Assembly (NCBI GenBank): GCA_001599715.1
Contig: BCHU01000001.1
Coordinates: 310,001 to 374,000 of the forward strand
DNA length: 64,000 nt
Reading direction: 5' to 3'
DNA from: Phaeotremella fagi
Taxonomy: Eukaryota; Basidiomycota; Tremellomycetes; Tremellales; Phaeotremellaceae
Shown here: in pieces, positions 35,703 to 46,229 of the stretch
Numbering within the stretch: the first letter of the stretch is position 1
How the letters are laid out: each line of letters starts with the position of its first letter
Notes under the pieces: generated by a model
Told to the model about the DNA's origin: nothing
Seen by the model: only the letters and a program-made list of their open reading frames with translations
Databases searched by the model: none
Position numbers and translations under genes: made by a program

Positions 35703-36072
35703 AGTACAAGTTGTCCAATTCAGATTCAAACGAGTCTCGTCTAAGTATAGAAGAACTTCTACGATCAAGTCTACTTCCAGTATGCATGATTGAATAATAA
35801 ACAACAAACACAAGCATAAAAATCATACTTGGGAGGCACGGTCAAAATCCCAATCCCGCCTTATGACGGATGATAGGTGGCGTCGTCAAGTGTGAGGCCT
35901 ATTGACACGCCAATTGATTCATGCCACGGCTGAATCGTTATATGATCTTACTAACGCTAACGAGATTCTTTCTTCGGTTTTGGAAGGGATCTTTTGAATT
36001 TTTACTGATAGACTTTGATTATTATCTTGCTGATACATAGGAACTCTCAGACGATTAAAAATCAATCTTATC
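35703..36072. other. Intergenic region VPH1-RhoGAP
   Basis: About 370 nt: the V-ATPase 3' region and the upstream region of the RhoGAP gene. No other feature was seen. Confidence 0.5.
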
Positions 36073-39063
36073 ATGAGTCCAAGTAGAATCCCAAGACCTG
36101 GTTATTCGTCTCCTTTGAGTGGGACACCGATTTTACCGAGTGATAGGAATAATGGGAATGGGAATGGTACTAGAATACCTTCATCACCTCTATCAAATTC
36201 GAACACGAACACGAAACCACTTCAATACAGTTCTAGACCCAACGCCTCTCCAAATTATCACAATCCCTCATCGAGATTACCAACCCAACCACAACTTCAA
36301 CCAATGAAGAAGCGTCCCAAACCACCTTCACCAGATGTCACGCCGGATTTCACAGATGCTGGTCTAGGTATGGATAGGAGTTTCACTAGATTACAAGAAA
36401 AAGTTCAACCACCAAATCAGTCTCAAAATCAAAATCAAAATCAAAATCAAAATCAAAATCAGAGAGCGTTCGTTCGTCAACCCTCTACACCCTCTTTCAG
36501 TCGCTATCAAATGAATAGTCATCAGTCAAGACCTAATTCGGAACCTCCAAAGATTGGACGTCAGAGAGCTGTAACTGTTTCTGAACGATTGCAACCGGTC
36601 AATTCTACTACCCCTTATCCAACCCTTTCTTCATCGAACGTGAATCCAAAATTCTTAGATTCAATGTCAAATACAACTACCCTCCCATTTCCTACTCCTG
36701 TATCCGTACCTATACCAATACCAATACCAATACCGTCCTCGGTACCTAAAGTCCCAGTAGAAAACTCAATTATACCACCACATATACGATTACGTTTACG
36801 TCTCATTCATCATCTCTCCGTAATTTTGGGAACTGACACGACTACTATATCGAATAAAATTGATATTCCAGGTTTACTCTCTCGTGTAGATTATGCACAG
36901 AATTACGATCATCATCACAAATCCGAATTAGACGTTGATCAAGATCAGAATCCTTTTGGGTTACCTTTATCAAGGATTTCGTCTTCAGACGGGAACGGGA
37001 ACGGTGTCCCTATGAATCAAATGATGAAATCGTCTAAATCTGGAGGTGTGATCAACATGTTTAAACGTTTTGGAAAGAAGAATCCGATTGATAACGAGTC
37101 TGGTAGTGGGAATGGAATTTCTGAAGGTTTGACAACGGTGTTACCTGTTTGTGAAGGTGGGTTAACGAACCGTTTGGATGTTGTTAATCCTTCAGGTCCA
37201 GCTTTTGGTGTACCACTTGCAGAATCTCCTGAGAGATCTTGGTGTACCTCTTTGATTGGTGGTCAGAGACATGAATTACCACTTATAGTTTTCACCGTTG
37301 TCGAAGAGATTTATCGAAGAGGTGAGTGGCAGGGTTATTGATCGTAATAACATTTAGGTATGTCTCAACCCGGAATATTCAGACTTGCAGGTGATGGAAG
37401 TCGGATAGCGAATTTAACCAAAGTGTTCAATCTTCCCCCACTGTACGGTGATTCACTTTCGATAGCTACCGAACCGATACACAATTTGACAGGACTTGTG
37501 AAAAGATACGTTCGAGATCTACCCGAAGCCATATTGGATGAATCACTGTTCAAAGCGTTTCTTTCATTCTGTGCAGAACCAGAACCAGGTGCTTTGATCT
37601 TACCACTACCAACTCGAATATCAGCCGCCCAAACTTTACTGAAACTACTGCCGAAACCACATTTCAGTCTTTTCATCTATCTATTGGCTTTTTTAGGTCA
37701 ATTACCGTTATTCCCAGAGAATCGTCTGAACGTCGAAAGTATTTCGATAATCTTTGGTCCAGCTATGTGTGCACCCCGTGGACGTGGTATATCTGGTTTG
37801 GGTCCAACGACGACAGTGGTCACTGGTAGGAATGTTGATTCGCAAGATCCAGAAGAGATTTCAAATATCGTTAATCAATCTCAATTGATTTTGGCTTGGT
37901 TGTTACGACATTGGAGTTCTATTTCTGAGAAAGTTTTGGATCCGACTTTCGAATTGGAATTGGAGAATGAGCTTCCTGTACCTCTAGTTGATCAGATTGT
38001 TAATCCACAATCGTCGACGTCGACATCCACATCCACGACAACCGCCACAACTTCAAATTCGATTACACCAGCACCAATACCTGATCCTAGATTACTGTCT
38101 CCCATAGATTTACGACAGACAGAATCACCTTTCCAAGCGTTTGAACCGACACAATTAGTACCGTCAAGATCTTCTTCGAGGAGCGAATCTAGTGGAACGG
38201 TGTTTACAGATGTCGCTGATACAAGTTCGAGTAATGGGACTGGAATCTTCAGCAGAGCAATGTCAAGTATGAGTATCAGTTCTGATGCTAAAGGTCACGA
38301 TGACAAGGTTGTTAAGATCCCCAAACGGTCAGCTAGTTTTACTAGTCTTTCGTCGTTGATGAAACGTGGTCAAGGGGTTTTGATGGGTAAACAAGAACAT
38401 AGGAATTCAGCTGGTGGGTGAATGGCTTTGGGATGATGCTGATAGTGTTTAGTATTGCCAACACCAGATCTTCCACGGTGTGAGTGAGCGACCAATGTGT
38501 TTTATTGGAGTACTGACCTTTTCTTAGCTACTTCACCGAATCCACTTGTCAATCCTCAAATCACATCGGTTTTGGGTAGTCTACATGATCTCCTTGTATC
38601 GAAGGATAAGCAAATCGAAAGAGATGCCAAAGAATTAGCTCTTCTTCGACACGCTCTGTTAGAGTTGAACGATAAACTGTCCAATTCGAATTCGACCACC
38701 TGTACATGTAAAAAACATGAGGCTCCACCAACCCCAACCCCAGCTATAACCATAACGACAACACCGTCAATAGCGAATGTAGCAGCTGAAAAAGATCGGG
38801 ATATATCAGAATTACAAACTCAACTAACGACTGCTTTATCAACGATCGAAACTTGTAGAATCAAATCACAAGAGCAACAAGATAAATATTTAGAATTAGA
38901 GGAAAGATTCAATAAAATCGATAACGAGAGACAACTTGAGATTGGGAAATTGGAGGTAACGCTTGCGTTACAGGAGGCTAGGATGCTTGGAGTGTTGGAG
39001 GAGAGGGATCTGGCGAGGGAGAGGTTGGAAATGGTTAAAACGACTTTATTTTCGGTTACTTGA
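36073..39063 (+). CDS. RhoGAP-domain protein with disordered N-terminus and C-terminal coiled coil
   Basis: Exons 36073-37321, 37358-38413, a proposed 27-nt exon 38453-38479, and 38528-39063 give 955 residues (946 if the small exon is skipped; both stay in frame). The N-terminal 360 residues are low-complexity, with (Gln-Asn)n and (Ile-Pro)n runs. The GAP domain follows at about 377-590: FGVPLAESPERSW, the arginine finger in GIFRLAGDGSRI, LVKRYVRDLPEAILDESLF and ISIIFGPAMCAPRG. A Ser-rich stretch comes next, then a coiled coil over the last 130 residues. It should switch off a Rho-family GTPase; FGVPL-E-S resembles the Sac7/Bag7 group, but the target GTPase is a guess. The first intron is 36 nt. 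Confidence 0.88.
36424..36459 (+). repeat. Six CAAAAT units, coding (Gln-Asn)n
   Basis: Six perfect tandem CAAAAT hexamers, in frame within the RhoGAP gene, encode a Gln-Asn repeat. Hexamer gain or loss would change the length without a frameshift. Confidence 0.9.
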
Positions 39064-40346
39064 GTATTATTGATGTTCTTCTCATACCTTGTTCTCTATG
39101 CCATACCAACAAAGTTTACTTCATTTATCGAAGAATTCCAGGAATTTGACAATGTTCTCTCGACGTAGTATGATTCAAGTCAACCCTCTGTTCAAAGGTT
39201 GGCATCAAAACCATTGAACACACCGGACGTGTACTCGATCTTCAAATTCGTTTGTACTGTCAAATTCAAAGTAACCCTCAATTATACCCACCACATGGTA
39301 AAAAGATGTTGATACCGTGATAATAAACAAACTTTGCGCGATAAGAAATTCCCCACATGGTCAAGAGCTAAACTTAGAAATGTGATAAGCGCTAAGCTAA
39401 AGATTCCATATGGGTTTCACTGGTAACCATAATGTAATTATGACAGAACCATACGACTACAGTCTTGGCTCACGCGTTCCAAAAATATTATTTTATTTGC
39501 CAATAACGATAAGAACTAAGTTGAAGTTCGGTAAAGCCTCTGACATCACTTTCAAAAGTGATCGTCGCCACCATAATTAATCAAAGGTCCGTGCGCGAGA
39601 TAAGGATTCCTTTTGAAAACGCTGGATCCGTTCAGTAACATAGGACGTTATTCAAAGACCCCGTACATAGATGACAAACCTGTTTAACAGCAACCCAGAA
39701 AATAAACGATGTACAAAGTATACTCCTGATCACTCTTCACACTAGATCGCACACGACCACGGGATTTGAATTAATCCAGCCGTGAAAACCGGAAAATCAA
39801 ATAAAGCCATGTGGTTATGCGATCGTATACATATTTTAGCTCCAAGCTCCACGCACGAAAAGCGTTCTTTCATTAAAGAACCGAGATTATCCTTAAAAAA
39901 AATATTTTCACGTCATGGCGAGGAACCTATATTTGGACCATGCCGAGCCGTTTATCTTGTATGAGCATGTGCTCCACATTTTCGTCTAAACACACTTAGT
40001 TTACTTATCGCTTGGACGAACAGGCATACTCATCCCCCATTTACCCCCGTCTTTGATTTAAAGTTTTCCGTCCCACTGATAAGGGAGTGGTAGCACCATG
40101 CGTTAAAACTTGTATTTCGCCATATGGAGTCAAGATAAGCAAATTTAATATGGAATATCCGTTATGAACCGTAAATGAAAAAAAAAACTCCCCTCTGACG
40201 AATGGATCCTGGGTTTGTGGAGTGGGTTTACCTGGTCTGAATCAAAATTCATATATAGTTGTTTGTTCTGGAATCGTCCTTTTTGTTTCTTTCTTTTCTT
40301 TATAGAATAAAATATATTCTTTTACCCTTTATTCGGTAAATAAATC
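39064..40346. promoter_or_regulatory. Upstream region of the peptide transporter with seven GATAAG sites
   Basis: This 1.28-kb gene-free stretch holds GATAAG at 39340, 39384, 39508, 39599, 40078 and 40134, and CTTATC (reverse) at 40004. Fewer than one would be expected by chance. GATAAG is the core site of fungal nitrogen-regulatory GATA factors (Gat1/AreA type), and peptide transporters are classical targets. A few short open frames here (for example 39782-39964) look random. Confidence 0.6.
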
Positions 40347-42354
40347 ATGAGTAAGTGTTTTAAGATATACCCTCGTGATGAAGCAAGCCTTTGCTGACTG
40401 ACGATCTTTCCTCAGGTCACGCTAACGCCACTCTTGACTTTGAGTCTGCTGCTGTTACACCAGCCGGACTACCTGCCAGTGATGCTAACGCTCACAAAGA
40501 AAAAACAAACATCACTGGTATCATGGCTGGTGATGAGGTTGCAGTCGTAGCTGCTGGAGATCTTAAAGATGAGGAGGAACCAACTGAAGAGGAAGTGAGT
40601 TATCTAATTTTTAGTGGCGATTCAGAACACCACTAACTTTTTTCCAGTACGCAACATTAAGAAAGATTCCCGCCGGTATGCCATGGCCATGTATCGCCAT
40701 GTGTTTGATCGAATTATCAGAACGTGCATCCTACTACGGTTCCTCAGGATGTTTCCAAAATTTCGTTCGTGGTGCTCTCCCAGTCGGTGGTAACGGTGCA
40801 GGAGCCGTGGCAGCAGGTGCAGCTGGTCTCAATCAATCTGCCGGTGCTCTTGGTCTAGGTTCAGTTCCAGCTTCAGCTATCTACAGTACTTTCCAATTCT
40901 TGGCTTATGTCATTCCAATCTTTGGTGGTATCGTCGCCGATACTAAATGGGGTAGATTCAAGACTATCTGTGTAGGAACTTTTGTCGGTTTCATCGCCCA
41001 CGTCCTCCTTGTTATCCCAGCTATCCCATCAGTTATCGCTGGTGGTCATGCTATCGCACCTTTCGTCATCTCAGTCATCATCCTCGCTTTCGCTGCTGGT
41101 TTCATTAAACCTTCCCTTGGTCCTTTGCTTTGTGATCAATCTCCAGTCAAGAGACCAGTTATTAAAATCACCAAGAAGGGTGAACGTGTTATCCTCGATC
41201 CTCAAGCTACCGTCGCTCGTTACTTCTTGATCTTCTACTGGTGTATCAACGTCGGTGCTTTCTTCGCTATCGCTACCTCGTACTCAGAACGTTTGATCGG
41301 GTTCTGGTTGGCTTTCCTCGAACCAGGAATTCTATACATGCTCATGCCATTGGTTTTATTAATTTGTTACAAAAGATTGTACAAGGCCCCACCACAAGGT
41401 TCCGTTACTATGGAAGCTGTCAAGGTCATGTCCCAACTCCTCGGTAACGGTGGTTTCAAACGCATGTGGAAAGGTGGTGACGATTTCTGGAACAGAGCGA
41501 AACCAAGTTACATCGAAGCTCGTGATGGTGGTATCGACAGAACCAGAATTTTCTGGGACGACTTGTTCGTTGATGAAATCCGTCAATCACTCAACGCTTG
41601 TGCCGTCTTCTTCTTGATTCCAATCTTCAACTTGGCTGATGGTGGTATTGGTAACCAAGAGAACGACATGTCAGCCGCCATGACTTTGAACGGTATTCCA
41701 AACGATATCATCAACAACTTCAACCCTCTCGCTATCATCGTCGCCACTCCTATCCTCACTTACGGTGTTTACCCAGCATTCGAAAGAATGGGTTACCCAT
41801 TGAAACCAATGATGAGAATGTGTATCGGTTTCCTCTTATGTTCAGCCAACATGATCATCGCCGCTATCGTCCAATGGAAAATCTACGAAACCTCACCATG
41901 TGGATACGCTGCTACTACCTGTGACGACGTTTCACCAGTTACAATCGCCTGGCAAATCCCTCTTTACGTTTTACCAGCCGTTGGTGAAATCTTCGTTAAC
42001 GTTACTTCATACGAATTAGCCTACACTCGTTCACCAGCCAGAATGAAGGGATTAGTCTACGCTCTCTGTCTCTTCTCAACCGCCATTTCTTCAGCTATCA
42101 GTTTAGCTCTCGCCGATGTCATCCAAGATCCAAACCTCGTTTGGCCATACGTCGCCCTCGCCGTCGCCTGTTTCGTTACCGCTTTCGTCTTCCCAACTTT
42201 CTTCCGTCATCTCGATGCACCCATGTCAGGTTTCGCTGATCGTGATAGACAAGCTGGTAAACAACAACCAAACTACATGTCAAGTTATTCAGATGTCGAT
42301 CAACCTATGTCACATGGTGAAGAGGAAGCTCAACAGAGAAGTGAGAAGTATTAG
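40347..42354 (+). CDS. PTR2: Proton-dependent oligopeptide transporter (PTR2/POT family)
   Basis: Exons 40347-40350, 40416-40594 and 40648-42354 give 629 residues. The first coding exon holds only ATG plus one base; joining it gives MSHANATLDFESAAV, which fixes the start. An acidic cytosolic N-terminus of about 70 residues precedes 12 membrane segments. Signature residues: ELSERASYYGSSG (the ExxERxxYYG proton motif), PIFGGIVADTKWGRFKTI, FYWCINVGAFFAIATSYSE, and EIFVNVTSYELAYTRSPARM late in the protein (the PTR2 second signature region). It imports di- and tripeptides with protons at the plasma membrane. The dense upstream GATAAG sites suggest nitrogen control. Confidence 0.93.
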
Positions 42355-42726
42355 AGAGTCGGAAGGTCTTTTTACAGGCGTTGTACTGTAATTCAGTAGT
42401 TGTTCGTGATTAATGCATTACATTACGATTATGAATTTGATATGATTCAGTGCTGTTTATTCTACGTTGGAATGGTTTCTCTTGCTTTGAGCGCAAATTT
42501 TTATAAGGTAGTTGTACACTTGTAATTCTCAACTTTGATCAACCTTTGTTCAGTTTTGAATCAAAAAGTCTTTTGTCAATTCAAAAGTGACTTTGACAGG
42601 GTGCCATCTAGAAAGTTCGAAGAATCCTTTGTAACTCCTCTTCCAAGTCCGATTTTAATCTCCAAAAAGTTATAATTAAGATATGAATTTCACCCCTATC
42701 TCAATCCTCAACATCAACTCGATAAA
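42355..42726. other. Intergenic region
   Basis: About 370 nt: the 3' region of the peptide transporter and the upstream region of the small unknown gene. Nothing else was recognised. Confidence 0.5.
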
Positions 42727-43543
42727 ATGAATTCCATCCCAATGGACGAACATACGAACTATCATTTGAATCAATTGCTGAGAAGCTTGAAGCCTGATCA
42801 GAGACGGCTCATGCTTGATCCTCAGCCCACTTCGAATTCTCGTGGGCAAGGGCAGGGATCTCATCGAGATAGAACGATTCAAAGTCAGAGTCGGAGTCAG
42901 AGTACGAGAGGGTTTTCTAACGACACATATTCAACGATCAGTGAGTGACCCATGAGATCATATCGTTGATATCCGAGGCTACGACACCATCAATCCGTTA
43001 GTACACAACCCCGCAAGATATACTGTTAATTCAGTAAACGAACAATCCGTACCCGGAGACACAGCATCCAATCCAATCAATCTAGATGACGTGGATTGGG
43101 ATGAGTTACATTCTCCTGTAAATACGAACGAATCAAGACTCAAAAGGTAAGTCAGCTTCACAAAAATATCCCTCCGATACTAAGCTAAACTCGAAATCTA
43201 GAAAAGCCAGTAAAGCTCAACTCAAAAGTCTAAGATCGTCTTTAGAGAGTTTGACTTTGGAAGTTCCGAAGTCCTTGGACGATATCAATCGCGAAGCTAG
43301 AGATGAAATTGATGTTTCATTAGATGGTCAGACGTAAGAGTGATTCTGATTTCTTTGTTCCCACCAAATCTGACATCCATCTCCTTTATTAGGGGAAAAG
43401 GTTTCGAGTTCTATGGAGAAGATTTTGGTCCAGTCTATCACGATTGGGACGAGAAATTTGGCGGCGGGTATCAAGTTAGTTGTGTAGAGGTTAAGGATGA
43501 GGATTTATACGACGAAGTAGATGATGTCGAAGGTCTTGAATGA
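42727..43543 (+). CDS. Unknown small acidic protein
   Basis: I do not recognise it. Four exons (42727-42940, 43002-43146, 43202-43333, 43393-43543) give 213 residues; all junctions keep frame, which supports a real gene. The N-terminus MNSIPMDEHTNYHLNQLLRS leads into a Gln/Ser/Arg-rich stretch (SQSRSQSTRGF). The middle holds INLDDVDWDELHSPVN, resembling acidic short linear motifs, then a basic helix RLKRKASKAQLKSLRSSLES. The end is strongly acidic (KDEDLYDEVDDVEGLE) after a Gly/Tyr/Phe-rich block (GFEFYGEDFGPVYHDW). There is no signal peptide or membrane segment. Overall a disordered nuclear or regulatory protein is likely, but that is inference. Confidence 0.7.
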
Positions 43544-43655
43544 TCGGAGTAGACAATCAACGTTTTTGAGAGGATGAGTAGTATCGAAACTTTCCTTTCA
43601 TGTGTCTTTAATAGTAGGATTTAAGAGGTCGATGGGTATGATATGCATTTCTAAA

Positions 43656-44193
43656 TTACGTTGCGTTGTCTCCGAATAAAACTTTCCCTCTGGATGAGGG
43701 TATCATGAATGCTAATCTTGCGTCTGAATCGTCGATATTTCTGTGATCACATGTTGTCAGATACGATTTGGGTTATCCAATCGTGCATCTTACCTCTTTG
43801 CTAATTCACCACGGTACGTGACGTCCTGTAATGGTGAGACTGATAATGCGATACCAGGTAGGAAAAGTAGCAAAGCCACCAGAGCTTCGATTGTTATCTG
43901 TTCAAGGAGGTTAGCTACGAGTGGAGGTTGTCTTAGTTTGAGGAGCTGACTCACTGAAGTAGGTAGGGATGTTGATGGTTTCGTCAGGGAGAGTGCTTTG
44001 AGTGTTGATAGATCTGTAAGATATGTTAGTTAGGATATCTCAGTAACACTTCACACAACTAACATTCGTATGTTGAGAAAGCGGCTGAAGATGGTGTGTG
44101 TTAGCTGTGGTATCTTCAGAAAACTTCCAGCTTACCATGTACTAAAGCCATACAAGATACTATAACCAATATTTTACCTAGACGTTGTGACAT
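43656..44193 (-). CDS. EMC5: ER membrane protein complex subunit 5 (EMC5/MMGT family)
   Basis: Four exons (44193-44136, 44084-44064, 44013-43794, 43740-43656) give 127 residues; human MMGT1 has 131. The first hydrophobic segment MSQRLGKILVIVSCMALVHA runs into AAFSTYEYLS, matching the HAAFSAAQHR region of the family. A second membrane segment (EALVALLLFLPGIALSV) follows, then LQDVTYRGELAKR, and the end SSRGKVLFGDNAT matches the conserved RGRVLF block. EMC5 is a core membrane subunit of the EMC insertase in the ER. Exon 2 is only 21 nt. An earlier AG for that exon (44105) would break the frame and was rejected. It faces the Wss1-like gene 254 nt away. Confidence 0.85.
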
Positions 44194-44447
44194 TGTTGTT
44201 GGTGTTGGTGTGGTGTTGGCAAAAGGTGTAAGTAGTACACCACCTGTAAGTGGAGTACCATATAAGGTGCCTGAACGTGTCTTCACGTAATAATGATTTT
44301 GCCACCATACACCATCAACAATTTGTGAGTAAGCGTTCTACGGTGGACTCGTCAGCTTTAAGCATTAGACACTTGTAATTTTACTTAGTATTTAAGGAGA
44401 TCCACATAGTATCGCAGCAGCATTAACAACCCCCAATCACCACCACA

Positions 44448-45927
44448 ATGTCCTTGATAGGAAGATTCGAACATCTCCCAAACAGACCTCGGTCTGATGA
44501 AGCTCGGTAAGTTTGCTTCTCATCTTGTCATCTTAGAGCACATGAGCCCAGCTCACCCACCTACCCACCCAAGTCCACTTTTAGAAAAAATTGCCAGTCA
44601 AGTTAAGCCAATAATGAATAAGAGGAGTTGGAAAGTCGGGACACTGGCTGAGGTACGTAACGACATCTCCTATTGATAGTGTAATCTGACAAAAGCTTAG
44701 TTCCTACCTTCCAATCCAGCTTTACTTGGTAAGCCTGTCTCTACATCATGACTATGAAATATCTTACAGATATGTAGGAAACAACATGAATGCTGGGCAA
44801 CGCATCAATCTGCGGTTAAGGCCGCCTGGAGACGTTTCAACGTTCTACGAATATGATCAACTTGTATTAGTAATGTTACATGAGGTAAGTTATCGGGGAC
44901 ACTATTGCCATTAAACATCGACCAAATAACGAACAGCTCACACATATCGAACATGGACCTCACGATGCTAAATTTTACAAATTACTTGCTGAATTAGAGG
45001 AAGAGTATTGGGATCTCAAGAGAAAAGGCTATAGCGGTAGGTTTCATTCGTTCCTTCATTTCATTTTCGTTTGATTGACAATTCATTTAGGTGAAGGTTT
45101 CCACGGTGCCGGTAACCATCTATCAGGATTCAAAGTACCTCAGAACGTCGGTAAAGCCAAAGGACTAGAAGCCGCTCAGAAGAGATTAGACGTCCAGATG
45201 AGAATTGGGAAAGGTGGTGTACTAGGTGGTAAAGCTGTTACCGGCAGATCAGTACGAGAGGTGTTAGCAGAGGTGAGTGTGATGTAGGATGATTGACGTG
45301 TTTCCACTGATTTGCATTTAGGCTGCTGAAAGACGAATGAAAGATGATAAAGCTTGTCATACCGCTGATCATGGTCATGCTAAAGAAGTTGAGGAGAAGG
45401 TTCGAAAAGCTCAAGCTGAAAGTGTTGGGATTGATGCGGCTGAGATTGAGGTGGAAAGGGAGATTTTGAAAGGTCAAGGAACGGTGGTTGATCCTGTTGT
45501 CATCGATGATGAAGAACCAGTTCATGCTTCTGGATCGAAATCATCTCCAACAAATCCGATCCTCGAATCAAAACCAGAGACGAATCGTCAAAAGTCGACG
45601 ACAACAAATTCCGTGAAGTCATCAAAACAATCTACGAGTACGAATACCGCACCTAGATCTAATCCAATTGCACCGATACCCAAAAAAATCAAACCCAACC
45701 CAAACCCAGAATTGATCTTACCGAATGGTGAATGGCAATGTCCAACATGTACTTTACTTAACGAAGCTAAGAATCAATCTTGCGAAGCTTGTACTACGCC
45801 GAAACCTCAACTTCAAGGTCAGAATTCAGAATCTGGAGTTTGGTTCTGTGATTTCTGTGGGAGCGGACCTAGAGAGATTGGATTTTGGAGTTGCGCTGAA
45901 TGTGGTTGGGTTCGGAAATGGGGTTAG
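44448..45927 (+). CDS. WSS1: WLM-domain DNA-dependent metalloprotease (Wss1-like)
   Basis: Seven exons (44448-44506, 44598-44652, 44701-44728, 44778-44884, 44937-45036, 45091-45272, 45322-45927) give 378 residues. The WLM domain shows RSWKVGTLAEFLPSNPALLG, NMNAGQRINLRLR and the zinc active site HELTHIEHGPHDAKFYK (HExxHxxxxH), split by the intron at 44885. A SUMO-interaction-like motif (PVVIDDEE) follows. The C-terminus has a RanBP2-type zinc finger (WQCPTC, N, CEAC) and a second finger-like unit (WFCDFC, WSCAEC). Wss1 proteins cleave DNA-protein crosslinks and work with SUMO and Cdc48. No Cdc48-binding motif was searched for in detail. Confidence 0.92.
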
Positions 45928-46229
45928 GCAGGAAAGCTTAATTGATATTGTAGTCCTACATACCTCATAGTTTTGATACCGATCTTTGCAAGATGTATAT
46001 TTTTGTAAGATGTATTTGCAAGACGTATTTCTCATAAAGATGATATTGCTTGGAAGGGTGTCATGTCATTCAACAACATTTATCGACCAACAAATGCATA
46101 GAATTAATATTAAGGAAACTTAACAACAACCTAGATAACAACTAGTTCTATGAATAAACCCGACTCCGCATAATCGTCCACTAACAATAATTTTTCTTTT
46201 TAGGTAAATCAAAGTAAAAACGTTTTGAT
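45928..46229. other. Convergent intergenic region WSS1-permease
   Basis: About 300 nt between two 3' ends; it holds the imperfect repeat at 45987-46030 and nothing else recognised. Confidence 0.5.
45987..46030. repeat. Three imperfect TG(C/T)AAGA(T/C)GTAT-type units
   Basis: Three diverged units of 13-17 nt (TGCAAGATGTATATTTT, TGTAAGATGTATTT, GCAAGACGTATTT) lie end to end in the 3' region of WSS1. Confidence 0.6.

Noticed and set aside
39782..39964. 60-codon open frame in the PTR2 upstream region
   Set aside because: No splice, motif or codon support; it begins without a plausible context and overlaps a regulatory-looking region.
44085..44104. Alternative acceptor at 44105 for EMC5 exon 2
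   Set aside because: It breaks the frame; the next AG restores HAAFS, conserved in the family.
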